64,000 nucleotides of DNA, taken from contig CM071570.1 of the NCBI GenBank assembly GCA_036426205.1, positions 70,653,426 through 70,717,425 on the forward strand. Reading direction: 5' to 3'. Below the pieces are notes generated by a model that searched no databases, was not told the DNA's origin, and saw only the letters and a list, made by a program, of their open reading frames with translations. Both the position numbers and the translations under genes were made by a program. Shown here piece after piece: positions 20,164 through 35,578 of this stretch. Position 1 is the first letter of the stretch, and each line of letters starts with the position of its first letter. The DNA comes from Ascaphus truei (lineage: Eukaryota; Chordata; Amphibia; Anura; Ascaphidae).

Positions 20164-21877
20164 CCTGGAATGGCATGCAGGTTGCTCCATGATACAGGAT
20201 CTGCACCTCTGTTTCATTAAAATCTATGATATCAGATATTTTAGGAACAATAGTGATTCCCCTAGGGGTGGTGGGGGGAATAGGTAATCTAGGCCAGGCC
20301 CGTAAGTTGAAATTGATGGGAATTTTAAGTGGGTTTGTTATAGGGAGGCGTCTGTAATCTGGGACAGGAGCATAGGAATTAAGGGACTGTGTCACTCCCA
20401 GCAGCTTTCGTTGCGGGACTGATTGTATCTCATTGGTCAGTACGCCGGCGAGAGCAACAATATGGGGTGATAATCACCTGTTGGGCCCTAAAGCCTGAGC
20501 TGTTCAGATTATTCCAGTTATGTTACTTTGAATAAAGCGGTTTCTCAACCCTTGGAATAATTGAGTTGTAAGCATTGTCGTAAAACAGGATGATGGGAGT
20601 CAGAAGTGTTTTTTTTTTTTACGAGTGGATGTTCATTTTGGTAGCATGTTAAGGGGGACACTGATGGAAGAGGTCTGAGTACATATACACACAACATATT
20701 AATATTTATCATTGCCCATTTCATTTTAGCATACCAGGTATTATGGGTGGGGGGTTGGTGAAGCGGTTAATAGCCATATGATGGACAGGCACTTGCAGTC
20801 GTTGGGATCATGTACAACAATTGTATGGTTAAAATTGTGGTTCAGGATGCATTCTATTAGCTTCATGATATTTAGAAGATCAGGGCTATCTGGTCTCAAC
20901 TGTCTAAGGACTGCCTGGAAATGCATGTTTACAGTGAATGAAAAGTCGCCTGACATCATGTAGTTCTGCCTAAATCGAAAAAGTATTTGGGTATAGCCCA
21001 GGTAGCTAGATTAGTTGGAAGTTAAAGATGGGTAGGTAATTTGACCAGTTGTTTATGTACAAGTTGGCAACTCGTTTGGTTTTGAGACAGTGTTACATCT
21101 AATCGGGTGGTGGATTAGCGACAATACTCAGCAGCCAGGTAAAAAGTATTTGATGTCAATTAAATATACCTATTGAGCATTTAGGTGGAGCTTGGTGGTA
21201 GGGTGAGAGCTTATTGAAAGAATCACAATACATTGGCGGATTTAGTATGTGATTGTTTAGGTGCACACCAAAGGTATACATAATTAAGTATTCAGTTTAG
21301 CTGATAAACTCTCTGATTTCTTGATTTGAGTGTGAATTTAACAGACAAGTTTTTGTGAAAATTATTGAGAGCAAATCAAGTGCAGTACAACAGTGACAGG
21401 CTGTGATTTTCGTAGAGTACGGGTTTGTGGGGAGGACATTATTTATTGGTGAGGGACATAGCCAATTGAATGTAGTTAATGGGTCCTCTGGTGGCGAAGG
21501 ACCTTGCCAGGAGGAGATGAACCGGAAACCAGTTCAGTGGGGAGGATAAAATTGAGTCTCTCCCTGCTGGCTATTTGATGGATAATGGGAGAGTCGCTAC
21601 TACTTTACCCTGCTATGTACTGTTAACTGGTGTGGTAGTGACCCTCATGATGGGAGATCGGCACTACAGATCAATTGGTGCGTGGCAGGACATGAGGATG
21701 CCCTCGAGGGAGGGGAGGCATGATAAGCTCATGTGGCAAGTAGAGGCTGTGTTAATAGTCTTAGGTGAGAGGGCAGGTGTGGTTGTGTCTCTCAGGCAGT
21801 TGCTATGGAAGGTTGATTGCCTTACCAAGATGGTTGGTGGATGGCCGGCGGGGAGTACAAGTTGTTCTTGGAAAAAC

Positions 21878-21917
<40 letters not shown>

Positions 21918-24397
21918 TATATAATATATATATAATATTATATGGCTGGCAAGGTCCTCTTTAAATTTAGTATAAGATTGTGAATATAAAATGCTGTGGC
22001 CCTTTTCCGCACAATTGTGTCTTGTGTTTTGGGTAGCGTGAAAGACAGGGAGGGAGGGGTGTGTGATGGGCACAATGCAAGGGAAAAATTGAGGATTCAC
22101 CAGTCAGGATCATGAGTTGTTAACATTTATATATCAAGTACTTGCCCTGATATTGCCTTGAGGGGGTGGTAGTAGCTATATGTAGTTATATAAAAATATG
22201 TTAATTGTATGTTGATACAGCAATATCTGCACTTTGTCATTTCTTTTATGTTTTGCGCCGCCTTGGTAGCTAAGTCACATATCTGAGGAAACTCAAATAT
22301 ATGAAATTTGTTAAACATAATTCTGATGTCGCGGTAGATCAGAAAATGGAGTTGTAGCTCAAGTTATTAATGGGAGCAATGTGTTCAGTTGTTGACATGT
22401 TAAAATAAAGACCCCAATTTAGAGTTGCCAAAAAAAAAGTCACAAAAAGACAATTGAGTGGAGTTGTGATATAAAGAGGCAACAGGGGAGCAGAGGCATG
22501 CCTATTTCTAATTTATTTAAATGAGCTAAACAGGCTATACACACAGTAAATAACACCTATTTTTTTTTAGCATCAAACATACAGCTGGGTTAAGGGCAGT
22601 TGTTAATTTAAGATTTTTGTTTAGTATGTACCCATGGAGGACCAGTTTCTAATCCGACTACAATAAGAACCCAGAATTTTAAAATATTACGTTTCTGGAG
22701 GAATGCCTGTAATGCCTTTGGTAGACGTTTCTGAAAAACGCTACTATTCTAAGAATAGACCCCGGAAAAGGAAGGAAAAGAATTCGTAGGCGAGAGTTCA
22801 GTAGTGATGCTTAGATAATAAGGTTACTCACATCAACAAAAATTTTTGGCACTAATTCATGCCGGGTACATAGTCTAATATACATGTTAGAATAGGAAGC
22901 TAAGGCCCCAGAGCACCTGGGACGAGGGAAATATAATTCTGCCCATGGGTGTGGGGGTTGCGGGTCCATGTGGTTAGGTGAAGTCAAGTGAGGGAAGGAG
23001 GTTAAATGGGGATAGTGAGGCTATATTAGTTGGGGGGTTATGGTGGAACTTACCTCTTGGCTTCTGAAACAGTGGAAGTCACTCCAACTAATGCTCCAGT
23101 TGTTGGTAAGTGGTGGTTATTTTTGGGCCGCTGGGGAGGGAAAATGGGGAAGACCCGTTGAAGTTTTTGGGAGGTGGAGTGTTCCACCAATAGTTAATTG
23201 GGGAAGGTGTGTCACACTGTGACTTGGGCAGCGGTAGGGATGACATTTATTTTATTGGTGTAGCCAAGTGGCCTGCCGGTTAACGGAAATAGAGGTGCAA
23301 GCCGGGGATATGTCCCAGGCTTCTATTTGTTATTGACCCGAGCACCTTTGTGGCTGATGTAGCTTTAAGTGCAGACAAGCAATAACTAAGTGTTTTTTTT
23401 TTAAATAAATAGTTCTTGTACTATGAGAAAATACGGTAGCATTTTCTTTTTAAAACAACGCTAAACGCTTTTTTAATGTAAATAATTTAATGAGCATGTT
23501 TGTTTCTATTAGCAACCCCATTTACAAAGTTAACATCCCCTCCCTGACTTCTGAAACGGGCTCTGGCACACCTGCTTTTTGAGCCCTGCCTTCTCTCTGA
23601 AGTGCACTCATTGTATCTAGTTGACGCTCTGGTAATATGATCTTCCCCACAAACTTTGAATATTGGTCCTTCAACTGTGAAGAAAAGAACCCCAAATGAC
23701 TAGCCCTCTCACTATAAAGGATGATTTGTGACTGATTGTAAAAACAATTTAATGTGAACAAAAAGAAAATTCAGGGCTTTAAAATAAACAATTAGATAGC
23801 CGAAATTGGAAATCCCAATGGGGTGTTGTGGCCTGTGCGAAACAATGCTTGATGCAGTAATAAATGACCACTGTGCATGCTGTGTCATATGAAATCCAAC
23901 TACCAGGGAATGGTGTAAGGGGGAATGGTGATTAAAACCATGATAAAATGCCAACAGCTGCCAGGTATCGAATAGGGCACAACTAGATGACAAGTGATGC
24001 AGTGTACTGTGGATAGATAATGACCACAGGTATGTATAGAGATATGAAAGATCAGTAATTACAATTGAGCCAGTATAAACAAGCAAATTGGCAGACGTCT
24101 AGAGGGTAGATAATTGACGGTGCTGGGACTTAGATATTTACAGATCAGCGGCCATATTCGAACAAATCACGAGCGTTCTTCGTGTGCGCTTCTGGAGCCA
24201 CGCGGCATTAACGCGGTCAATCGCCCCAGGCCCAAGTGTTTATCGCGGTTGCTTTGTTTGAATCAGGGATTGGGTATCAATTAAAGCAATGAAATGAATT
24301 AATTGTAGATGTACAGAAAAGTGCTATGTGCTTACTGTGTCATTTTCATGGATGTTTAAAACAGAACATAAAATGCATTTTATGCACGCCTTGCACT
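20164..24397. other. Unassigned single-copy stretch between the two long copies
   Basis: 4.2 kb without a recognisable gene or named repeat. The ORF at 20126-20395 on the minus strand has no recognisable domain. An AT microsatellite lies at 21879-21942. Poly-T runs occur at 20608-20620 and poly-A at about 22431. This is the only sequence separating the two copies of the long duplication. Confidence 0.5.
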
Positions 24398-25398
24398 CGC
24401 GTCTTAAGTCGCTATGGTTGAAGAAAAGAAATCCATGCCATGACATGGTATCCGATGGTATACAAAAACGCGGAAGTGTTGAATAAGGCAGCTGCATCTG
24501 TAAGAACTTAAAAGGTAAATAAAATCACTTAAGAAACATGAACATTTTTGTGTCAAGAAGGGATCTTGGTAAGCAGATCTGTGGAGCACTTGGTACTCAG
24601 AGAAATAAAACCAGCTGTGTAGTGAGTGGGGCAATGTTGGAGGGACTCCTCTCTGCATGAGCAAGAGACCTCAACTTCACGGCAGTCGTTGTTAGTCGAG
24701 ACACTAAAGTTTTACTGTAACGGGAGGCCCACCACAAACAGGACCGGTTACGAAAAGGCTGAGGTGCGGATGTTTGAATACACAACCAACAACCATGCAA
24801 TAGGAGGTGAACGGCATAGAGTGGTACATGGGGGTCGAATGCTAACATTGAGGGTCTCTGCTACATGTGGGTTAAGCAGAACGCTTAAAGGGGTTACCGT
24901 TCTCGGGGACCAGCGGGGACCATCTGGAGGCCCACGGCGCCTAGTGGGGACCACCCGAGGGCCCCCAGGACTCACGGTCACGTGTCTGTCATGGAATCCT
25001 TACAAGCAAGTAGCCACAGTGGCAACAAGCAACCCTATCGTTTCGCGTGTGAGCTTCGACAGGGATTTTATGCGACGCTATTTTGTGATTATGCCAGAGC
25101 TCTAAATTGGGAAAAAAATTATCTATATTTCTTGTTTCCATGGTCCAAAATTAGGACAGGTAATGGGAAAAAGATCAAGATCTATCAAAGGAAAGAGAAT
25201 TCTTATTGAAAAACAATGGTATTATTTTCCTTTGAACATGTCCAATTTTTATACCCTGTTGTATCCAAATTTTGGCCTATTTATCCATTATCCTGGCGTA
25301 AAAGCAGCAGCATTCTTGGTACAACGACCTTGCTCAGGATTTAAAAAGTAAAAAGAAATAAATGTAAAGCAATGGAATTTTCCCATTGATAATAAATA

Positions 25399-25725
25399 AA
25401 GGCCACCCGTTTAAGGAACCTCACTTAAGTACATCGCGAGAAGGACATATCACCCAATAGGCAAAGGGCAGCTCATACAGCACGTCAGCGCGTCCTGAGC
25501 AGCAATACCAGCTCCCTACTTGTACGAAGCTGTGGCAAGCGGGGGGGGGACATAGAGCCTGTTACAAATGTAGGAGTTACATCAGTTATGCACGTATATG
25601 ATGATTGCAGTACAGACAGGCATCGATGTGGAAAAAAAAAAGCTTAAGGCTGCAATTTAAGTATATTTTTCGCTTTAATACATGCTTGGACCCCCTTGCA
25701 GTACGTTGATGCGGGGGTATGCCTT
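25399..25725. mobile_element. Tigger-like MITE A, noisy copy
   Basis: Counterpart of 984-1315. The ends read AAGGCCACCCG and GGGGGTATGCCTT with extra or missing bases. Confidence 0.75.
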
Positions 25726-28700
25726 ATGCTGCAGTTTTATTTGCTTGGTTTTGTATCTGGGAAATGTTCATAGTTGATAGTTTAGATGCACTGTTGATGA
25801 TGCACAAAAAATAATGCAGAATAGGAAATTGTTTACTTGATGTATATCATACAGATGCAGCGGCACTTAATAGAACAATCGCAAAAGGGATTGGTTATAT
25901 TATTCTGGTAGGGGGGAGTTGGGGAGCAGAAACAGCGCCAGAGAGATGGAACAGTGGGCGTTCGTGGAACAGCGGGAGAAGGAAGACGTTGGGACAACGC
26001 ACAGATCCTAGTCCACTTTGAAGTAGGCATGTGATTTGTTGTTACAGGTAAAGATTTTGGAATTTGCATAATGCACTATGGGTGGTTTTCCTCTCCTATG
26101 GTGATTAGATATTAGGATATAACATCGCTGAGGGGAGAACAGCCCGGGAGCTAGACTTTTCTATGGAAATATCCAGAATTTAGCAATGTGGATATCTATT
26201 GGACTTGTCAACGTTAGTGAAAAAAAAAAATGGTACTCCATTCTGTTGTCTGTCCATAACCATGCGCTGAGGATTTCATTTGTGTATGGTGTTATGTCTG
26301 TAATAGAAGCACAGAAGAGAGAGGCCTGAAATCAATCACTCTAACTGCGAGCTTCTCACAGGTGCTCGCAGGGGTTTATTTAATTTTTAAAAATTCAGTA
26401 AAGTAGCAGGAAAATCACCCTTACCGGAAGAGGGAGGGAGAAGTAGTAGGCACCACGTGAAGGTGCACCCTGCCACAGTGTGCCTTGCTGATCGCCCTAC
26501 TCCTCCGGTAAGGGTGATTTCTCTGCCTGCAGCTACCAAAAGAGAACGAGCACACTGATCCGGTAGCAGGCATGGCAATGATGTGAGTACATCTCATTTA
26601 TATTGTGGGAGCTGCCCGGAGTCCAATTGATCACACGTTGCTAGTTCATTAAGGGGTCTGGAGGGTCCCAGGACCTTTCCCTGACCATCCCTATTTTCCA
26701 GCCAGAGCTTGGTCTAACTAGGGGTAATGCTTAAAAAGCCCCACAAAGAATATAATTCATAGATCCGGATGCAGCATTAGTGTCACAAGTGGGGTTATAT
26801 GCTTTGCAGCCAGCACTGGTAATGAGGGTTACCTCCATATCCACTTATTACAGTAAAGTAGGAATGGGGGTTCTCCGGAGCTCGAAACGCATCATTTCAG
26901 GTCGGACCCCCTACTTCCCCAAGATACAGGCCGTATGGTGTCGGTTGCCAGTATATACTATGTATTAAAATGTCTGATCAAGTGACGCAAGACATTGACT
27001 GCAGAGGAGATCCCGGCCCACCATAACGGGGTCTGGTCTCAGGAAGCAGGGGGTCCCGAGACCTCAATATCAACCAGGTTCTGCTCAGGAGACCCTGCTA
27101 AAAATACATAGTAATACAATTTAAATAAATATGTAATAACCACCAAAACACAACCCACCCCTGTAAACACACATAAAAACCATATTTTTTTTTTTTTCAC
27201 ACAGGATTAATACCACAGGCTGGTGGTGGGGGGTCCCCGAGTTTTCCCAACAGTTGTCTGAAGGGCACAACAGGCACCTCGAGGGGTACCTGTGGGCTTG
27301 TCTGGGGCCCTCAGTTGGTCCCAACTAGGCTCGGTGATCCCCAGGGGGCCCTGCGGCCCCAATGGGGTCCCAGGTAGTCCCGGGGGTGTCTGGGGGTCCC
27401 CGGGTCATCCCCACGGGTGTCTGGGGGGCCATAGGGTAATTCCATGGGGGTCTGGGGCCCTCGGCGTGGGTCCAATGGCTGTACGGGAGTCCGTGGTGGT
27501 CCCCCCGTTGTTTGTAGTAGACATGTGACTGGAGTGAATTGTGGGAAGGATGTGAAGTCATCCAAAGGGAGTCACATGGTCTACTACATCCAATCGATTG
27601 GGGATAAGTTCCCCAATCTGATTGGATGAAAGTACAACGTGAGGGAGCTATTTTATATTATATGACGTCATGGTAAAGGGAAATGACGTACAGAAGTCGA
27701 TTGGCTGTCTTACTTCCTTTACATGACGTCACTTAAAAAATTGTAAAAATAAAGGCACTGATTCTCATTGTGAAGTCACAGGCGTGGAGAACCATTTGCA
27801 ATCAAAATGTGACATCACAGGCCATTTAAGGTGTAATGTGTAATGGCTTCATTGAGCTCAAGAAAGCCGACGAGTCAACATGTAGATTTAAAATGGGTTG
27901 GATCGACAGATGAAGAAAAATAAAGAAGATCAATAAAAGAAGATAAGTAAAAGAAAGGAATGGTCACCATAGGGAAGAAGAAGCAGGTGATACCAGATGA
28001 AAGAAAGAAGAATTTTGTTACCTGGTCCAGATCTTAACAGTGACTATGGCGTCGGATTGTGTTTTCGGATGGCACCTTTGGTGAGCGCTGATTTCCGTGA
28101 TAAGAAGGCCAACGCTCTAAAGGTAAGACTCAATATTGAATGGATGTACTTTATTTTACAGGTTTTGGATTGGATTTTCTATTTTTATGGTTTCAATGCC
28201 ATTGACTGCTAATTGTATAATCTGTACCTGTTTCGGTACAGATGAATACAGTAATAGCCAATACATTTTTGGCAAATGCATTCTCTTTATTGACTGTTAA
28301 TATTTTCGATGTATGGTTTATTGTTTTGATTAAATGTGTTTAAATGTGATGGCTGTTTTGATTTGTATTTTTTTACAGATTGTTTTAGTCGTGTTATTTA
28401 ATTATGTAATTTGGAGGCGAATGGTTTAATTTATGTGTGCCTAGTGGAGCAAATGACTGATGTGTTGGTTTACTGCTTTTATATATGAATGTATGTTGCG
28501 TGTGCGTGAATTGTGAATGATTGTCTAGATGGTGATTTATTTAATTGCTTGGCTTGGGGCTGTTATTTCTTTAATGATGGGTTGCTAGTGGTTATTAGGT
28601 CATTGATTGCCTAATTGCTTTAAATTTACAGTTTGGGGGTTTAGGTGCTTGTGGATACTGTAGTTTTATATTGTGGTTTTTGGATAGTCAGGCTTTGTAT

Positions 28701-28797
28701 TAGAGTGGACCATGACTGCTATAGTAGCTTATGCCCTATATTATATATCATTGGCTGTGCTGTAAGTAGGATTCTGGTGTTTACCCACCAGATCGCC

Positions 28798-31700
28798 TGT
28801 GACAGGGTGAATGAACGTCACCAGCCATATTTACCTGCAAACATGTCTAAGTGGCCGCTGCTACGCAGTGACAAGGTTAACTTTCAGTGGAGAAGGGCTG
28901 CTTACTTAGTAGACCCAGCTACCATTAACAAGGGTTTAAACCCCAGGCTACACTCACACGTTAAGTAGAGGTCAGGAGGACAGACTGAAAAACGAAGAGA
29001 TTAATGCTATAAGGTCTGTGTTGCCAAAGTACAGGACATATGTGGACCTGTCTGTGTCCTGCTGCAAAAGAGAAGCTGCATTGTTGTCTAAGCTGAAGAG
29101 AAAGCATTGTGTTTGGTCTGCTAAAGAGAAGCTATTTTGTTTTGTCTGCTAAAAAGAGCTATTTGTTTGTTGATGAAGGAGAGCTATTTTCTTTGTCGTT
29201 GATGAGAAGATATTTGTTTTTGTGTTCTGTATGTTTAAGGCTCAATACATAAATAAGCCTTATCAAGGGACCCACAGTTGTGTGGTTGCATGTACCCTAT
29301 AACATAGTAGGGTTGGTCAGAAGTGCCGGGATTTTGAGGAGGCCCCTGCAGTTAAGGGCCAAACACACACACAAGAATGGGAAAAATTGAAGATTTTAAA
29401 AGAGTTTCTGTCGAGCAGGACTAGACAGCAGGGACAGTAATGCAGGAGCAGGCCCGGCTTACAAGAAGGAGAGCGATTGAAATGAAAGATATTTGCAGCA
29501 GCAAACCAGATCCTAACCAGCGCAGGCAGCATACGGAGGAGCGCGATGGCCAAGAGCTACTGACCAAATGCCAGAGGTCTGCCAGTCCAGAACTTGAAAA
29601 AACAAATACCCCCGGTACTCCTGAGGGAAAATAGCTCCGAAGAGGATTCCAGAGGCTTTCTATGGCTTTGAAAAGGGTTGCCGAAGCTCAGTGCTAGGGC
29701 GTCGATCGGGGCAACTGCTTTTGGCCCGCCCTACTAATAGGAGAGAGCCCAGCCTATATCGGGCCCTCCCAGCAGATCAGGTAATGGGTTCCTACAAGTA
29801 AAAGCCGCCATACTGGAGCTTAGTCTGACCCCAGAGATTTCTACCGGCAGCAGTTCCGGAAACCTGAAGTACACCGCTAAGATGAGACCCCGGGTCCTCG
29901 CTAGACGGTTAGTGGACTGTGTACGCGTGGATACAAACCGAGGAGCGCAACGAAGGAGGCCAATTCATGAGCAACGGTGGTTTTTGACAATTCCTACAGA
30001 TAAACCCCCTTCCGAAACCCTTGTGGGTTAAAACGCCATGCTGCTTCTGAAACCCAGCTTGGCGGTCCGACTCGTTTAGACTTCTTTGGGGACGAGGATC
30101 AGTGAGGTGCCCTGGACCTGACGGATCCAACTTCACCAGCACTGCGGATACACAAAAAGGGAGGATTGGAACAACGGGGAAAAAAAACGGGAACTTGGCC
30201 CTCCATACGCAACCACCAAGTGCCACGAAAGGAGCAGTTCCTCCAACAAGAGAGAAGTCAAAACCGGGCACCCCCGAGACCCTCATCCCCGTCCTGAGGT
30301 AGAGGTCACCAAATGAAGGGACTACCAAGGACGGCGCCACGGATCCCACCGATACCGGGTCTCCAGTATACGGTCCAGCGGTAGAGCGCTTTATCCGCGG
30401 CACCATCATTTGCGAGGGAACTTATCTCCCATGTCCGCCAAGCGGAGAACAGGCCTAACGCAGTGGACTGTCCACGATGGATGGTTCCTCAGAAGGAACC
30501 TTCGCCTTTTTCTTTGGGCCTTCACTGGAGAAAATTACAAACTCTGGCTACTTATTTAAAGCCCAGCTTGGGGGAGAAAACGTCCAGGCCCTTGTTAGAT
30601 TTCAGGCTCTGGAAGGAAAACTTTGGGTCAGGACACTGTTAACCACTTAATGTGTGCTCTTGACTCCCCATGGAGTTATAAAATGTATTAACACGCGTAT
30701 TAAAACGGTATCCGACGGCCCAAAATCGGCTACAGGTAAAAGGGTCAGGAGGCCTACCTAGAAGTAGGAGTCGCTCCTTGTCTCCCTGCCCAGTTTGCTC
30801 GGCCGGGACTGGCCTTTCTTTCAGACCTAAGGCTAGTCTCTCACGAGGAGACTTATCCTTGGCTCAGGAGAACCCTGGGTAAAAGGTTCCCCTTCTCGCG
30901 CAGACCTTTTCCCTAGTTAGACACCGGGTGCAAAGACTGGAAGCCAAAGGACGCTATGATAAACGGGGACTGGTTGCAGAATCTGGGTCCAGGTGACCAA
31001 ATAGTAGCCAGAAGTCACAAGTGAGGCAGGGATGGTCAGAAGAGGAGGAGAGTTGCCAGGACCTGTACCTCCTGATTTCGCCATGAGCAAAGGGAAGACC
31101 CAGTCCTGGGCCCAGACAATATGATAAAGTGATAGTATCCCCAATTTGACTATCAAATGATATACTGTATAGGGTGAAATCGGCAGACACAAATAGGGGA
31201 GGTCACAAAAAGACAGGGGGGAAAATATTGGTTCCCAAGGCGTTTGGTTAAATAGTTTTCAATCTAGGGCCCATACTTGTACCTTGGGTGGGCACCTTGG
31301 TGCGGATAAAAACATTGGACCATATTTCATCCGATTCTATTGACCGGCTGCATAGTGATATTGCTAAGTGGGTATGGCATGTCTGAGGACGCTAATTAGT
31401 CCGAAAGGGACAAAACAAGCGCTGGTTCAATACCCTGGTGTCAGTTCCCTTTGAGAGGAGTTAGGGTAGACTGGTAGGACCTCTAGAACCTTGCGAAAAG
31501 GAACACAGGTATATCTTTGTAATAGTTGAATATTGTGCAAGATATCCTGAGGCTTTCCCCTGAAGACCAGCAACAGCGAAGCAAGTAGCCAAACAAGTGT
31601 TAGAGCTGGTTCCAACGGGTTTGTCTTCCCCCGGTTATGTGACAGACCAAGGAACAAATTTTATGGGCCTACTACTAAACTGATGCAGGAGGTCTTAAAT

Positions 31701-34700
31701 TATTAGAGGTCAAGCGGTTTCGGACAATCGGTCTACCATCCACAGACTGACGGATGGTGGAAAAGATTTCACGACTCTAAAAGGGATGCTGAGAAAGTTT
31801 GTAGATTCGAGAAGAGCGCTTGGGATGAAACTTATCCATTTGCGCTGTTTTGCAGACGGGAAGTTCCCCAGGGCCTCCACGGGAGATTCTCTCCATTGTG
31901 AAACTGCTTGTATGGCCGTATCCTAGACATCCTAAGGAGACCTGGAGGTGGTACAGCGCGGTCCCCTTATAAGAATACACTGCCAATATGCTACTAGACC
32001 ATAGGAAGCGCCTAGATGGGTGGGCCCATTTGGCTAGGGAGAATCTTAGATCGCCCAGGACAGTCCGGAGAGACATACACTCCAAAATGCTTTGCATGAG
32101 AGGTTTCACCGGAGACCAGGTGAATGTTATTATTACCCAGGTTGCGAGAGTAAACTGCTGGCCAAAATGGCAGGGCCCATTCAAAGTACTCCGCCGCACG
32201 GGTGATGTGGATTACGAAATACTCAACCAGGGCCGGAAGGGTAAACAAATTTACTTCCGGGTGAACCTGCTGAAAACCTGGAAGATGCAGTGTTATCTTT
32301 TATCCACCCGGGGGAGGAGAAATGGAATGGGTCCTCAGCCCACCCACGGGAGAAATCTGGGTGATGATAAAATCCCAATGGGGAAACAGTTGTTCCTCAT
32401 GAACAAAAAGGGGACCTTGTTAGAAAATATTACACAAATTCCATGATGTTTTTATGATTTGCCATGGCAAAACTAACTTAATATCACATATGATCGAGAC
32501 GCACCTGGGGTAAAAGTACGGTCCATCCTTATAGAGTTGCCTGAAAGTCGGTAGGCCCCTGGTTAGAGAAGGAGGTACAAGAAAATGTACACTTAGAGTG
32601 ATTAGGAATCATGCAGTGAGGGTTTTGTAGTCCTCATGGTTATGATCCCTAAACCCGATGGGAAGGTAAGGTTTTGGGTTGGACCTCCAAAAAGGTCAAT
32701 GCGGTATCCAAGGTTTGATCTGTATATCCGATGCCAAGGGTGACAAGTTAATTGACGCCCTGGTAACGCGGAATATATATCCAAGCTGGACGTAACAAAG
32801 GATACTGGCAAATACGTAGAGGAAAAGGTCCAAGTGCAAACAACCTTTGCCACATGGGTTTATACCCGTTTGTGCAATGCCATTTGGACTGCATGGAGCC
32901 CCAGCAAACAGTTCAGGGACTCAGGGATAAGTGTGAGACCCATAGGAGTATGCCGAGCACTACCTAGATGGACTTGAATTTATAGTAAAACTGGCTGCCC
33001 ATCTAAAAGGCTGAAGCGGTCTTCAATCTCTGAGAGGCAGGGCTCACAGGCAAACACTAGAAATGGTTGGTAAGGCAGAAACCAACATACTTAGGGTTAT
33101 GCAGTGGGGGAGGTTGGAAAAAGAGGAAAGTAAGACCACTAGCAGAAAGGTAGTTGCCCTTGAAAGAAAGTTCAGGATCCCCCAAACACAACGCAGAGTA
33201 CGCTCTGGCTGGGTTTAGCAGGATACTATCGGCGGTTCATCCCCAAATACTCGGAAGTTGCCAGCCCCATTAACGGACGTTCACAAAAAGTGTGCCCTAC
33301 ACAAGCGGTTTATGGTCAAGGGAGTGTCAGAGAGCCTTTGAGGGGACATAAAAATGGTTTTGTCTATCAGAGGGTCCCGCCTTAGAAGCCCAGACTCCAA
33401 CAGGCCTTTGTAGTGCAAACGGATGCATCAGAGATAGGGCTAGGGGCCAGTGTTGTCACAAACAGTTTGAGGGAGTGGAACATCGATACTTTTTCTGGTA
33501 GAAAAGTGTTCATGAGGGAAAAAACTACTCAGTTGATTGAGAAGGAGTGCCTGCAGTAAAGTGAAGCAAGAGGCTTTGAGGAATACATTGCAGGAGGTCC
33601 ATTTTACTCGGGTGACGACCATGAGCCATTTAAGTTGGTTAAATAGTATGAAGGACTCCAATGCTAGAGTACCAGGTGGTATATGGGCCCTTCCAACCCT
33701 TCTCATTTGAGATTCAGCACAGGCCTGAAAGAGAAAATGCAAATGCTGGGCTTCTTTTCCTAGAGAAGGGGTGGGGGTTGCGGCTTCAGCCGTGCGTAGC
33801 CCAGCCAAACATAACAGGGGAGGAATGTGAACCAGGTGTGAATGAATGTTCACCAGCCATATACCTGGCAAAAATATTGTTCTAGTTTGCAGTGATGCAG
33901 TACGATGTTAACTTTCAGGGAGGAAGGGCTGACTAATTAGTCTGACGCAGCTACTGTATAATCAAGTGGGTTTAAAACCCACCGGCTACACACACATTAA
34001 GCTAGATGGTCAGGAGACAGGACTAAAAATACGAAGAGATAGGCTATAAGTCTGTGTTGCCAAGTACATTATGTGATGAAATGTCTGTGTCCGCATGCAA
34101 AAGAGAAGCTGCCTTGTTTTTTTTTTTTGTGGTGAGGTAGTGTGTTTTTTTCGGCTTGTTCTTGTGTGGTCTGTGTTTTTTTTTATTTGTTTTTGTTGGT
34201 TGTTGTGCGTAGTGGTGTTGGTTTAAAAAACATAACCAAACCAACAACCAAAAAAAAAAAAAACAAAACAAAATAAAAAACATCCAACAAACAAACAAAA
34301 CAAAAAAAAAACAACCAAAAAAATAAAAAAAAAAAAAACAAAAACAAAACACTACAAATAACAACAGTACAAAAATAAACCACACAACAAACAAAAAAAA
34401 AACAAAAAAAAACAAACAAAAAAATAAAAACCAAACAAAAAACTTAAATCAAATAAAAAAAAACATGGGTGGGGGGGGGGGCGGGGGGGTGGGGGGGGGG
34501 GGTCTTTTTTTTGTGGGTTGGTGTGTTTGGCTTTTTTTCGCTTGTTTGGGTTGGATGTGGGCGTTCTGGGTTTTGTGGGTTGGGGTGTTTGTGTGGTGTG
34601 TTCGGGTGGGGGGGGTGGGGAGAGGGGGGGGGGGGACGAGGGGGGGGGGTTGGGGGAGGAGGGGCGGCTGGGGGTGGGTCCACGGTGGGGCGCGGGGTGA

Positions 34701-35023
34701 GGCGGGTGGGGGGGGGGTACTTTGGGCGTTAGGGGGGGGGGGCGGGGGTGGGAGGGCGGGGGGGCGGGAGAAAAAAAAACAAAAACACACCCCAAAAACC
34801 AAACAAAGAAAAAAAAACAAAAAAAAACTAAACAACAAAAATAAAACAAAAAAAACAAAAAAAAAACAACAAAAACACAAAAAACAAAAAACCCACATAA
34901 AAAAACAAGAAAAACCTAAAAAAACAAAAAAAAAACAAAAAACAAAAAACACAAAAAAAAAAACCAACAAACAAAAAGGGGGGGCGGGGGGGGGGGGGGA
35001 GGGGGCGGGGGGGGGGGGGCGGG

Positions 35024-35054
<31 letters not shown>

Positions 35055-35273
35055 CAAAGGGGGGGGGGGGGGGGGGGGGGGGGGGTGGTTTTGTGGTGGG
35101 GGTGGGGCGTTAAAAAACAAAAAACAAAAAAAACAAAAATAAAACACAACACCAAAAAAAAAAAAACAAAACAACTAACAAAGATACATAAAAAACAAAA
35201 AAAAAAAAAAAAAATACAAAAAAAAACACAAAAAAAAAAAACATAGATAAAAAAAAAAAAAAAAAAGATACAA

Positions 35274-35323
<50 letters not shown>

Positions 35324-35405
35324 GGGGGGGTGGGGGGGGGGGGTGGGGGGGGGGGGGGGGGGGGGGGGTGGGGGGGGGGGGGGGGGGGGGGGTGGGGGGG
35401 TGGGT

Positions 35406-35476
<71 letters not shown>

Positions 35477-35541
35477 GGGGGGGGGGGGGGGGGGGGGGGG
35501 GAGGGGTAGAGGTGGGGGGGGTGGGGGGGGGGGGGGGGTGT

Positions 35542-35578
<37 letters not shown>

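Noticed and set aside
20126..20395. 89-codon minus-strand ORF
   Set aside because: No recognisable domain; it overlaps the inverted repeat of the HHR-2 unit.
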